This document shows positions 54,454 through 62,918 of a stretch of 64,000 bases of DNA, in pieces. The stretch is from Anaerolineae bacterium (lineage in GTDB: Bacteria > Chloroflexota > Anaerolineae > Aggregatilineales > Phototrophicaceae). The DNA lies in assembly GCA_025055175.1 (NCBI GenBank), contig JANWYT010000023.1, positions 124,001-188,000 of the forward strand, given 5' to 3'. The position numbers and the translations under genes are program-made. The notes under the pieces are model-generated. The model was given only the letters and a program-made list of their open reading frames with translations, had not been told where the DNA came from and did no database searches. Position 1 is the stretch's first letter, and each line of letters begins with the position of its first letter.

Positions 54454-56859
54454 ATGGGGGATGACCTGTTCAACATCTTCTGGGAGGAAGCCCGCGATTA
54501 TCTAGACTTGCTCAACGACGCTCTGCTGCGCGTGGAGATGAGCGACGTCGCCGAACGTCAGGCCTTGCTCAGAGAGATGAATCGGATCGCCCACAGCCTG
54601 AAAGGCGCAGCGCGCACGGTCGGCTTTGGCATGGTGGAGACCATCGCACACTACATGGAAGAAATCTTCCATCAAGCGCTGCACAATCAACGCGTTCTCA
54701 CCCCCGACATAGCCGACTCGCTTTATGACGGCCTGGATTTGATCCAGCAGAGCATGAACGGCCAAGTGTCCGAAGCAGAGCTGATGGCGGAGGCCTTGGC
54801 CCGCCTAGAGCAGATCGTCGCCCAGGGCGGCGACCAGGCGCAAGACGCCGCTCCGACCGCGCCTCGCCACATACCCGCTTCCAAGACGGCCAAGCGCCGC
54901 ACCGACAGCGAAGAACTTTCCGCCCTCGGCGTGCCTGCCAGCCCAGCCCCAGATGGCAGCGTCCAAGAACTGCCTGACCAGCTCGACGCCCTACAACGCG
55001 AGTCAGAGCCACCTCCAGCGCCCACCCCGCGCGTCCTGGGCCTCATGTCCGTCAGCGACCATCAAGCCCAGACGATGGTCATGCGCGCTCCAGAAGAGTC
55101 GCTGCGCGTCTCCGTCGAAAAGCTCGATCAACTCATGGCTGACGCCAGCGAACTGCTGGTGGCCAAAATGCAGATCGACGATCGCCAGACACGCTTGAAC
55201 GACCTGCGCCGTCTACAGGCTCGCTGGGCGCGCGAATGGCGCAGCATACGCGCTGCCTATATCCGCCTGGCGCGCCGCCTGCAAGAGGACGCCGCCAGCG
55301 CCCCGCCCGAATGGGCCATCGTCATGCGCTTCTTGGAGAACAATCAACGCTACTTGGCTCAGACTAGCCGTGAACTGGCTCAGCTCGCCCAGATGACGGC
55401 GCAAGCCAATTTGCAGCTCGCCACCCTCAGCGAGCGCCTGCAAGAAGACGTCGCTGATCTGCGTATGATGCCATTCGAGACGCTCGTCGGCGGCCTCCAG
55501 CGCCTGGTGCGCGACACCGCCCGCGACTTGGGCAAGCAAGCCACTCTAGAGGTCGTCGGCGCTCAGGTGGAGGTCGATAAGACCGTCCTGGAAGCGCTCA
55601 AAGACCCGCTGCTGCATCTGGTGCGCAACGCCCTGGATCACGGCCTGGAGACGCCGCAGCAACGCGCCCTGACCGACAAGCCCAGCACGGGGCGGATTAC
55701 CTTGCTTGTGGAGCAGCGCGGCAATGAAATCCTCATCCGCGTCTCCGACGATGGGCGCGGCATTGACCCCAAGCGCCTGCGCCGCAAGGCCATCGAGCGC
55801 CAACTGCTCAGCGAAGCTGAAGCGCAAGCCCTCAGCGACGACGAAGCCCGTCAGCTCATCTTCACCAGCGGCTTTTCGACGGCCAGCGAAGTGACGACCA
55901 TCAGCGGGCGCGGCCTGGGCCTAGACATTGTGCGCGGGCGCGTGGAAGCCCTGCGTGGGCGCGTCAGCGTGGAGAGTCAGGTAGGGCATGGCACAAGCAT
56001 AACCCTGCGCGTGCCGGTTTCGCTCACGCGGCTGCGCTGTGTCTTGTTGCGCCAGGGCAGCGAGACGCTAGCCGTGCCGTCAGTGCTGGTGGCGCGCATG
56101 GAGACGATCAGCCGCCAGCAAGTCTACAGCGCCGAGGGCCGCGACATGCTCACGCTAGGCCAGAAGCCTGTGCCGCTGGCCAACTTAGGCGCGCTGTTGG
56201 GCCTGCCCAACCTGCGCGATGGCCTGCGCCACGCCGAGACGCTGGTCATCATGGCCTTGCAGTCGGTGGATCGCACCGTCGCTTTCGAGGTCGATGACCT
56301 GCTCAGCGAGACGGAACTCGTCCTCAAGCCGCTGGGCGCAGAGCTGGCAGGCCTGCCCCTGGTCGTCGGCGCGGCCCTGTTGGGGACGGGCGAGGTCATC
56401 CTGGTGCTAGATGCCAACGACCTGGTGCGCCGCGCCCTGGGCGAAGCGCCGCGCACTCGCGAGCGGATCATCGCCCAAGAAGCGCGCGCCGCGCGCCGCC
56501 TGCGCGTGCTTGTCGTCGATGACTCCATCACTACCCGCACCTTAGAGAAGAACATCCTAGAAGCCGTGGGCTTCGAAGTCCACGTCGCCATCGACGGCGT
56601 CGAGGGCTGGAGTCGCGTGTTGGAAGTCCTGCCCGACGTGGTGGTGAGCGACGTAGAGATGCCACACATGAACGGCCTAGAGCTGACGCGGCGGATCAAA
56701 GGCGATCCGCGCACTCAGGCCATCCCCGTCGTCCTGTTGACCTCGCTCAGCAAGCCAGAGCAGCGCGAAGAAGGCCTCAAGGCCGGCGCCGACGCCTACC
56801 TGGTCAAATCACGCTTCGACCAGCGCGAGCTGCTAGAGACCATCCAGGGGGTGCTGTGA
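54454..56859 (+). CDS. cheA: CheA-type hybrid histidine kinase with C-terminal receiver
   Basis: 801 residues: an HPt domain with His47 in 'RIAHSLKGAARTVGF', a long linker, a dimerisation region, an ATPase domain ('HLVRNALDHGLETP', 'VSDDGRGIDPKRL', 'GRGLGLDIVRGRVEAL'), a CheW-like domain and a receiver domain (Asp689/Asp690, phosphoacceptor Asp733 in 'VVVSDVEMPHMNG', Lys785). CheA-REC fusions are typical of chemosensory systems that control type IV pili or other non-flagellar outputs. No CheY, CheB or CheR gene is in this operon. AAGG precedes ATG 54454. Confidence 0.94.
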   Translation: MGDDLFNIFWEEARDYLDLLNDALLRVEMSDVAERQALLREMNRIAHSLKGAARTVGFGMVETIAHYMEEIFHQALHNQRVLTPDIADSLYDGLDLIQQSMNGQVSEAELMAEALARLEQIVAQGGDQAQDAAPTAPRHIPASKTAKRRTDSEELSALGVPASPAPDGSVQELPDQLDALQRESEPPPAPTPRVLGLMSVSDHQAQTMVMRAPEESLRVSVEKLDQLMADASELLVAKMQIDDRQTRLNDLRRLQARWAREWRSIRAAYIRLARRLQEDAASAPPEWAIVMRFLENNQRYLAQTSRELAQLAQMTAQANLQLATLSERLQEDVADLRMMPFETLVGGLQRLVRDTARDLGKQATLEVVGAQVEVDKTVLEALKDPLLHLVRNALDHGLETPQQRALTDKPSTGRITLLVEQRGNEILIRVSDDGRGIDPKRLRRKAIERQLLSEAEAQALSDDEARQLIFTSGFSTASEVTTISGRGLGLDIVRGRVEALRGRVSVESQVGHGTSITLRVPVSLTRLRCVLLRQGSETLAVPSVLVARMETISRQQVYSAEGRDMLTLGQKPVPLANLGALLGLPNLRDGLRHAETLVIMALQSVDRTVAFEVDDLLSETELVLKPLGAELAGLPLVVGAALLGTGEVILVLDANDLVRRALGEAPRTRERIIAQEARAARRLRVLVVDDSITTRTLEKNILEAVGFEVHVAIDGVEGWSRVLEVLPDVVVSDVEMPHMNGLELTRRIKGDPRTQAIPVVLLTSLSKPEQREEGLKAGADAYLVKSRFDQRELLETIQGVL

Positions 56860-57473
56860 AGCTATACCTAGACGACGCGTGGCGCGACTTCGTGAGCCTG
56901 CGCGCCTTCCGCCAAGCTCATGGCCTGCCCGCCGATTTCGGCGTGAGCTGCTTCGCACCCAAGCACGACGACGGCCTAGCTCACCTAGACGCAGGCGGCC
57001 AGGCCCTAGCCCTCGTGCGCCACGACGTGTTGGCTGTCCCAACGGCCGACCGCGCTGAGCCGCTGGCCCGCCTCGAAGCGTTGGCCCAAGCCTTTGAAGC
57101 CGCCCTGCGCCGCCACAATGCCCTGGTGGGCCTGCGCGAGCCTGAGATCGGCTACGCAGTGGCCGGCCTGCGCGACGCCCTGGAAACCTGGATTTTTGCC
57201 CATCTGCACCCTGCTCATGCTCACGAGCCGTTCCCCCAAGTCTATGCGCATTGGGTAGGCGAATCCGCCCGTCTGGATCAGCAGCGTCACGCCTATCCGC
57301 ACCAGGGCCAGACTTGGACGGCGCAGGTGGTCAGCACGGTGTATGGACGAGCTGGCTTGCGCGTCGTCGATCCAGATGGCGACGTTCATTGGGTGGCCGA
57401 TGAAGCGCTGGCGTGTCCTGCTGAAGGCTTCATGAGCCGCCTGCTGGCCGAGCTAGCCGAAAGCCTCTTCTGA
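56856..57473 (+). CDS. Unknown protein, last gene of the chemosensory operon, 205 aa
   Basis: I do not recognise the family. The protein is soluble, Ala/His-rich (many 'HLHPAHAH'-type His residues), with a helical middle ('ALAQAFEAALRRHNALVG') and a C-terminal part that looks like a small beta barrel ('TWTAQVVSTVYGRAGLRV'). It starts with GTG in a GTGA overlap with the end of cheA, with AGGGGG as ribosome site, so it is made together with CheA and probably works in the same system, for instance as an output or adaptor protein. Confidence 0.72.
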   Translation: MKLYLDDAWRDFVSLRAFRQAHGLPADFGVSCFAPKHDDGLAHLDAGGQALALVRHDVLAVPTADRAEPLARLEALAQAFEAALRRHNALVGLREPEIGYAVAGLRDALETWIFAHLHPAHAHEPFPQVYAHWVGESARLDQQRHAYPHQGQTWTAQVVSTVYGRAGLRVVDPDGDVHWVADEALACPAEGFMSRLLAELAESLF

Positions 57474-57586
57474 CGTGACAGCCTGCGCGGGCGCTATCAG
57501 CCTTGCTTGCAGACCCTCCTATCTTGCGTTCAGCTGCGGTGCTGCGATGAAAGCTTATCCACATCGACCAATCCTTGAGGCCAAGT

Positions 57587-58057
57587 ATGTCTAACGCAAC
57601 CAAGACCGGCAACCAAGTAGGGCAAACAGCCCCTGATTTTGCCCTGCCAGACCAAGATGAGCATCTGGTGCGTCTATCTGACTATCGCGGTAAACAGCCC
57701 GTCGTGCTGTTCTTCTATCCCAAAGACCATTCCCCAGTTTGCACACAAGAAGCCTGCGCCTTCCGCGATGCCTACGAGCGCTTCCTGGAGATGGGCGCAG
57801 AAGTCATCGGCATCAGCGCCGACTCAGCCAAGTCGCACCGCAGCTTCGCCCAACGCAATCGCTTGCCGTACCGTCTTCTGGCTGACACCGACAGCGCGGT
57901 TCATGCGCTGTACGGCGCTAAGACTCTGTTTGGCCTAATGAACAACCGCGTCACCTTCATCATCGACCGTCAAGGCGTGATCCGCCACCGCTTCAGCGAC
58001 ATGATGAACGGCACTGCCCACGTGGACGAGATGCTCAGGGTGCTGCAAAGCTTGTAG
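57587..58057 (+). CDS. bcp: Thioredoxin-dependent peroxiredoxin (BCP/PrxQ)
   Basis: 156 residues with 'APDFALPDQD', the peroxidatic Cys52 in 'SPVCTQEACAFRD' and a resolving Cys57 five residues later, the PrxQ arrangement. The usual T-P-G-C-T is S-P-V-C-T here. It reduces H2O2 and lipid hydroperoxides; H2O2 would be produced by the amine oxidase and FMO encoded in this window. GAGG lies eight bases before ATG 57587. Confidence 0.93.
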   Translation: MSNATKTGNQVGQTAPDFALPDQDEHLVRLSDYRGKQPVVLFFYPKDHSPVCTQEACAFRDAYERFLEMGAEVIGISADSAKSHRSFAQRNRLPYRLLADTDSAVHALYGAKTLFGLMNNRVTFIIDRQGVIRHRFSDMMNGTAHVDEMLRVLQSL

Positions 58058-58181
58058 GCAACGGCTCTGCTTCTGTGGGCCTCTTTTGGCGTCCTGCCTT
58101 GAATCGCGCTCTGGCCCATGCTATGGTGAAAGCCGACCTCGCTCTCATGTTCGCACGATCAGCCGAGAAGCGCACAAGCTC

Positions 58182-59426
58182 ATGATCGACATCACTTTCG
58201 ACTACGTCGCTTATCCGCTGTGGCGGCAGCGCCTGCCCGCCTGGTTCAAGCCGCTGGCCGACGCCATCTTGGGCCAGCTCTACCCTGTGCAGGAGGATCG
58301 CCACCCGCCTGCCGACCCCATGATGATGGCCCAGAGCCTGAGCAAGTGGCGCTTGGTCAATGAGCCGCTGCAAGCCATCGCCGCCGCTCTGGCGGATGTC
58401 CCGTCTCAGGCCATCGAAGTCGTCGATATGCAGGCTCAGGCTGAGCCACACGACGGCTCACCCATCCATTTGCCCGCCCAGTGGGAAGCCACCGAGCGCG
58501 TCTTGCTGGCCTGGCCCATCGTCTATCCGTCGGTGTGGCCCATGCACGCTCAGATGGCGGAAGCCATCAGCCCCGTTGCGCTGTGCGACATTTGCGTGCC
58601 TACCGAGCTGTGGGCGCGGGCCGTCTATCTGTACCTGGCGCGGCGCGGGCGGGCCAAGCTAGACAACGTCTGCCTGTTGGTCTTGCCCACCAACGATATT
58701 TGGATTCGCGATTATGGCCCTATCGTCGGGCGCGGCGCCGACGGGGCGCGCGTGGCCCTAGACGCGACCTACGCTGTGCTGCCCCAGTATCCCCAGGGCG
58801 ACGATGACGCCATGCCCATCCATTACGCCGCTCATCGCCGCCTCAAGCTGCAAAGGCTGCCGCTCTACGCCGAAGGTGGCAACCTGTGGACGGATGGACG
58901 CGGCACACTCATCATGAGTGAGCAAATCTTCTACAGCAACCCCTACCACGACCGCGACGCCTTGCTGCGCGTGCTGCACCAGCACATCGCCTTCGACAAG
59001 CTCATCCTTACGCCGCGCCTGACGCTAGAGGAGACGGGCCACGTCGACTTGCTGCTCAAGTTAGTCTCGCCCGAAGTCGCCCTGGTGAGCGCCCCCACCT
59101 GGACGAGCAGCGAAGCGCTGCGCAAGGCTCGTCGCACACTGGAGCGCGCCACCAACGCTCAGGGCCAGCCCTACACCTTGCTGGAACTGCCCACGCCGCC
59201 GCTCAAGCTCAATTGGTTCGCCTACACGCTGCGTCGCCACTACACGAACGCCCTGACGGTCAATGGCCGCGTGCTGGTGCCGGTCTATCGCCTGCCCAGC
59301 GATGAACCAGCCCTGCGCATTTACGAACAAGCCATGCCCGACTACGAGATCATCCCGATAGACAGCGCCATCGGCGCGACAGGCGGTGGCGCCGTCCATT
59401 GCATGACCAAAGAAATTCCGCGCTGA
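58182..59426 (+). CDS. Agmatine deiminase-family (Porphyromonas-type PAD) enzyme
   Basis: 414 residues. All catalytic elements of the guanidine-group-modifying family are present: 'NDIWIRDYGPIVG' (Asp), 'YAEGGNLWTDG' (E-G-G-N), 'EETGHVDLLLKLV' (His, Asp) and the nucleophile Cys407 in 'GGGAVHCMTKEIP'. About 100 N-terminal residues before 'WEATERVLLAWP' are an extension not seen in ordinary agmatine deiminases. The product from agmatine would be N-carbamoylputrescine, tying it to the polyamine genes at 8539-18242, but peptidylarginine-type activity is not excluded. ATG 58182 has a weak GAGAAG site; the frame is open to 58086. Confidence 0.87.
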   Translation: MIDITFDYVAYPLWRQRLPAWFKPLADAILGQLYPVQEDRHPPADPMMMAQSLSKWRLVNEPLQAIAAALADVPSQAIEVVDMQAQAEPHDGSPIHLPAQWEATERVLLAWPIVYPSVWPMHAQMAEAISPVALCDICVPTELWARAVYLYLARRGRAKLDNVCLLVLPTNDIWIRDYGPIVGRGADGARVALDATYAVLPQYPQGDDDAMPIHYAAHRRLKLQRLPLYAEGGNLWTDGRGTLIMSEQIFYSNPYHDRDALLRVLHQHIAFDKLILTPRLTLEETGHVDLLLKLVSPEVALVSAPTWTSSEALRKARRTLERATNAQGQPYTLLELPTPPLKLNWFAYTLRRHYTNALTVNGRVLVPVYRLPSDEPALRIYEQAMPDYEIIPIDSAIGATGGGAVHCMTKEIPR

Positions 59427-59476
59427 AGCGCATTGCGCAAGCCTGCGCTTCCTCCGCGCGCGGGGCTGATTCGCGC

Positions 59477-59482
59477 TATAAT
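59477..59482 (+). promoter_or_regulatory. -10 box upstream of the ftsW-murG-murC cluster
   Basis: A perfect TATAAT about 27 bases upstream of ftsW (from the expected start point). No -35 box is obvious, and ftsW itself has no good ribosome site. Confidence 0.4.
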
Positions 59483-59515
59483 TTGCTCATCTGTCCATAA
59501 GCCCTCAGACCCATC

Positions 59516-60793
59516 ATGAGCGAACAAGCCCTGCGTCCCAGCGTCACCCTGCCAGCTGCCGAACGGAGCAAGACGCCGCTGCGCCGTTTGTGGGCCAGCC
59601 TGGATAAGCAGCTGCTGCTCATCGTGGGCGTGCTGTTGTCCATCGGCGCGATGATGGTCTACAGCACGACCTTCGACTGGAGCTTGCAGAGCCGAGGCAG
59701 CAGCACAGCCATCTTCCTGCAAGACCACGTGCGCAACGTTGTGCTGAGCGTCTTGGGCATGACCTTCTTCACCGTCGTCGATTACCGCTTCTGGCGGCGC
59801 TGGACGCCCTTCCTGCTGCTGTTCACCGTCGGCGCCCTGATTGCGGTGCTGGTCTTCGGTGATAACACCTTCGGCGCGCGCCGCTCGCTCATCGCGGGGC
59901 GCTTCCAGCCGGGCGAATTGGCTGAGTTCACGATCATTATGTACCTGGCGGCCTGGCTGGGCGCCAAGAACACCCGCGTCGCCAGCGTCTGGCAGGGCCT
60001 CATCCCCTTCGGCGTCATCGTCAGCATGATCGCCCTGCCCATCATCTTGCAGCCCGATCTCAGCTCGGCAGCCATCATCGTCATCACTGCCCTGCTCATG
60101 TACTACCTGAGCGGCGCTAACCTGTGGCACTTGGGGGCAGCCTTCGCGGGCGCGCTATTGGTGGGCTTCATCTTCGTCCAGCTCAATCCCTACGCGCAGG
60201 ATCGCGTCAACTCCTACCTCAGCAGCCTGACCGACCCCACCCAGGCCAACTATCACACCCAGCAGGCCATCATCGCCTTCGTCAACGGGGGCTGGCTAGG
60301 GCGCGGCATTGGCCAGGGCGAACAGAAATTCGGCTTCTTGCCCGCGCCACACACCGACAGCATTTTCGCCGTCATCGGCGAAGAATTGGGAGTGCTGGGG
60401 GCGGCGCTAGTCGTCGCGCTGTACGTGGCCTTCGTCATACGCGGCTTCCGCATTGCGCGTCGCGCCCTCGATCCGTTCGGGGCGCTGCTGGCCATTGGCT
60501 TTACGCTGTGGGTGGCGATACAATCCCTGCTCAACATTGCCGTGATGACGGCGGTCATCCCTTCGTCGGGCCTGCCCCTGCCCTTTATCAGCTACGGCGG
60601 CTCGTCGTTGCTGGTGCTGATGATCGGCGTCGGGGTGCTGCAAAGCGTCCATCGCTTCGCCAATCTGCGCGCCGACCTACCCAATCGGAGGCAAGATGCC
60701 AACCCTTATGATCGGAGCTGGCGGGACGGGCGGACACGTTTATCCCGCGCTAGCAGTCGCCGAAGCGCTCCGCAGGCGCGCCCTTACGTCTGA
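59516..60793 (+). CDS. ftsW: Peptidoglycan glycosyltransferase FtsW (SEDS family)
   Basis: 425 residues, about ten membrane segments. SEDS signatures: 'GARRSLIAGRFQPGELAEF', 'QPDLSSAAIIV', 'GRGIGQGEQKFGFLPAPHTDSIF' spread over the long outer loop (about residues 265-290) and 'IPSSGLPLPFISYGGSSLL'. It polymerises lipid II at the septum. RodA or SpoVE naming is possible, but the adjacent murG and murC favour FtsW. The C-terminal 33 residues, basic and Ser-rich, overlap the murG start by 98 bases. Confidence 0.9.
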   Translation: MSEQALRPSVTLPAAERSKTPLRRLWASLDKQLLLIVGVLLSIGAMMVYSTTFDWSLQSRGSSTAIFLQDHVRNVVLSVLGMTFFTVVDYRFWRRWTPFLLLFTVGALIAVLVFGDNTFGARRSLIAGRFQPGELAEFTIIMYLAAWLGAKNTRVASVWQGLIPFGVIVSMIALPIILQPDLSSAAIIVITALLMYYLSGANLWHLGAAFAGALLVGFIFVQLNPYAQDRVNSYLSSLTDPTQANYHTQQAIIAFVNGGWLGRGIGQGEQKFGFLPAPHTDSIFAVIGEELGVLGAALVVALYVAFVIRGFRIARRALDPFGALLAIGFTLWVAIQSLLNIAVMTAVIPSSGLPLPFISYGGSSLLVLMIGVGVLQSVHRFANLRADLPNRRQDANPYDRSWRDGRTRLSRASSRRSAPQARPYV

Positions 60794-61814
60794 GCCACCC
60801 GTCTTCGTCGGCACGCGCGATGGCTTCGAGAAGCCGTTGGTGGAGGCCAGTGGGGTGCAGTTCCGCGCCTATCATGAGGTGGACGCTGGGCCGCTGAACG
60901 GGGTGGGACTGCGCCGCGCGCTGGACAGCCTGGTGAGGCTGACGCGCGGCACGTGGCAGAGCTGGCATATCCTGCGTCGCGAACGGCCTGCTGCGCTGCT
61001 GCTGACGGGCGGCTGGGCCAACGTGCCGCTGGCCCTGGCGGCGGCGGTGCGCCGCGTGCCTATGTTGGTTTATCTGCCCGACATCGAGCCGGGCCTGACG
61101 ATCCGCGTCGTGGCGCGCTTGGCGCAGCGCGTGGCCATGACCACGCCCCAGTCCGCCGCTTACTTCCGACCCGGGCAAGGCGTAGCCCTGGGCTATCCGC
61201 TGCGCCAAGCCATCTTGCAAGCCACGCGCGCGGCGGGCCTGGCCCACTTCGGCCTAGACGATCATCTGCCTGTGCTGTTGGTCTTCGGCGGCAGCCGAGG
61301 CGCGCGCAGCCTGAACGTGGCCCTGGCGGCCATCTTGCCCGACCTGCTAGAGCGCGCCCAGGTGATCCACATCAGCGGCACGACAGACTGGGAGGAGAGC
61401 CAAGCGCGCATGCCCCAGCTCAGCCCGCAGCAAGCGGCGCGCTATCACGCCTTCCCCTATTTGCACGACGACATGGGCCTGGCCTTCGCCTGCGCTGACC
61501 TGGCCTTGTGCCGCAGCGGCGCATCTACCCTGGGCGAACTACCCTACTTCGGCCTGCCTGCTGTCCTCGTGCCGTATCCGCACGCCTGGCGCTACCAAAA
61601 GGTGAACGCCGACTACCTAGCAGAGCGCGGGGCGGCCCTGGTGCTGCCCGATGAAGCCCTGGCCAAACAGCTGTGGCCCACGCTGTGCGCCCTGCTAGAC
61701 GACGCGCCGCGTCGCCAGGCCATGCGCCAAGCGGCGCTGTCCCTGCGCCAAGCCGATAGCGCCGAACGCATCGCTGAGCTGTGGCTGTCTTTGGCTGGGC
61801 AGGAGGTGGGCTGA
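60696..61814 (+). CDS. murG: UDP-N-acetylglucosamine transferase MurG
   Basis: 372 residues. N-terminal 'GAGGTGGHVYPALAVAEAL' (G-loop 1) and later 'LLTGGWANVPLALAA' (loop 2), 'LLVFGGSRGARSLN' and 'CRSGASTLGELPYFGLPAV' identify MurG, which adds GlcNAc to lipid I on the inner membrane face. GGAGG lies five bases before ATG 60696, so the start is secure even though it lies 98 bases inside ftsW. Confidence 0.94.
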   Translation: MPTLMIGAGGTGGHVYPALAVAEALRRRALTSEPPVFVGTRDGFEKPLVEASGVQFRAYHEVDAGPLNGVGLRRALDSLVRLTRGTWQSWHILRRERPAALLLTGGWANVPLALAAAVRRVPMLVYLPDIEPGLTIRVVARLAQRVAMTTPQSAAYFRPGQGVALGYPLRQAILQATRAAGLAHFGLDDHLPVLLVFGGSRGARSLNVALAAILPDLLERAQVIHISGTTDWEESQARMPQLSPQQAARYHAFPYLHDDMGLAFACADLALCRSGASTLGELPYFGLPAVLVPYPHAWRYQKVNADYLAERGAALVLPDEALAKQLWPTLCALLDDAPRRQAMRQAALSLRQADSAERIAELWLSLAGQEVG

Positions 61815-62377
61815 TGATTGAACTATCTGTGCTGCTGTGGTCTGGCGCGGCTTTCTTCGCCTACGTGGGCTTCACGCGCGGCTACGTGAAAGAGGTCATC
61901 TCGCTGGCGGGCATTATGCTGGGCCTGTTTGCCCTGCACGAATTCGACCCGTTGATACGCGGCAATCTGCTGGCCACGCTGCCCCCTGACCAGCGCTTCT
62001 ACGTGCAGGCGGCGCTCTTCTTGCTGATCGTCCTGTTCGCCTACCAGACGCGCGCCCTGGGCGGCGAATCCACGCCATCTAGCGGCGGACGCGGGCGCGA
62101 CAGCGGACGTGGGCAAGGGCAGAATCGGGCGCTAGGAGCGCTGGTGGGCCTGGTGAACGGCCTGATGATCGGTGGTTCGTTGTGGAACTTCCTCATCCTC
62201 AATCAGGTGGGCGGTCGCTACCCGCTCGATCCTTACGTCATCGCCCCCGTGCCAGGTTCGCCCAGCGCCGCCATCGTCGCCAATCTACCCCTCAACTTGC
62301 TGACTAGCCCAGGCAGCGGCGATCTGCTCTCGCTGCTGGTGGTGGTGCTGTTCGTCATCGTGCTAATTTTGATCTGA
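61814..62377 (+). CDS. CvpA-like membrane protein, first of a tandem pair
   Basis: 187 residues with about four hydrophobic segments. The opening 'SGAAFFAYVGFTRGYVKEV' and the phrase 'LGALVGLVNGLMIGGSLW' resemble the colicin V production (CvpA) family. A Gly/Ser/Arg-rich loop lies between segments two and three. ATG 61814 shares a base with the murG stop, and AGGAGG is close upstream; the longer frame from 61781 is rejected. Its place between murG and murC suggests a role in envelope synthesis. Confidence 0.75.
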   Translation: MIELSVLLWSGAAFFAYVGFTRGYVKEVISLAGIMLGLFALHEFDPLIRGNLLATLPPDQRFYVQAALFLLIVLFAYQTRALGGESTPSSGGRGRDSGRGQGQNRALGALVGLVNGLMIGGSLWNFLILNQVGGRYPLDPYVIAPVPGSPSAAIVANLPLNLLTSPGSGDLLSLLVVVLFVIVLILI

Positions 62378-62390
62378 GGATGGCGCGCCG

Positions 62391-62918
62391 ATGATCCAGT
62401 TGTCGTCGTTCATGTGGCTGCTGGCTATGTTCTGCGCCTTCATTGGCTTCCTGCGCGGCTGGCAGCGCGAAGTAGTAGTGACGGCCGGCGTGCTGGTGGT
62501 CTTGTTCGCCTTGCTCCAATTCGACCCCTACTTGCGCGGCCTGCTGCTCTTCACCCTGCCACGCGACCAAGTCTTCTTGATCCAGGCAGCGCTGTTCATC
62601 GCGGCTACGCTGTTCTTGTACCAAGCTCGCAACCTGGGTCGCGAACGGGCGCGCGACGATGTAGAAGGGGGACTGTTGGGGGCGCTGGTGGGTTTCATCA
62701 ACGGCTACCTGATCGGCGGGACGCTGTGGTATTTCATGGACATCAACGAATATCCCCTGCCACAACTCATCGTCGCGCCCGCGCTCAATTCGCCCTCGGC
62801 GCAGTCGATCAGCATCATGCCGCTGGTGTTGCTAGGTGGCGGCACGAGTGGAACGGGAGATTTTTTGGCCATCATCACCCTGGGCGTCTTCTTGTTCGTC
62901 ATCATCAGGACACAATGA
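62391..62918 (+). CDS. CvpA-like membrane protein, second of a tandem pair
   Basis: 175 residues, paralogous to the preceding gene: the same layout ('FCAFIGFLRGWQREVVV', 'FDPYLRGLLLFTLPRDQVF', 'LGALVGFINGYLIGGTLW') without the Gly-rich loop. Four hydrophobic segments. The gap to the first copy is 13 bases, and the stop overlaps the murC start by four bases. Conservation of 'F-D-P-x-x-R-G-x-L-x-x-T-L-P' in both copies points to a shared function, so far unknown. Confidence 0.75.
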   Translation: MIQLSSFMWLLAMFCAFIGFLRGWQREVVVTAGVLVVLFALLQFDPYLRGLLLFTLPRDQVFLIQAALFIAATLFLYQARNLGRERARDDVEGGLLGALVGFINGYLIGGTLWYFMDINEYPLPQLIVAPALNSPSAQSISIMPLVLLGGGTSGTGDFLAIITLGVFLFVIIRTQ

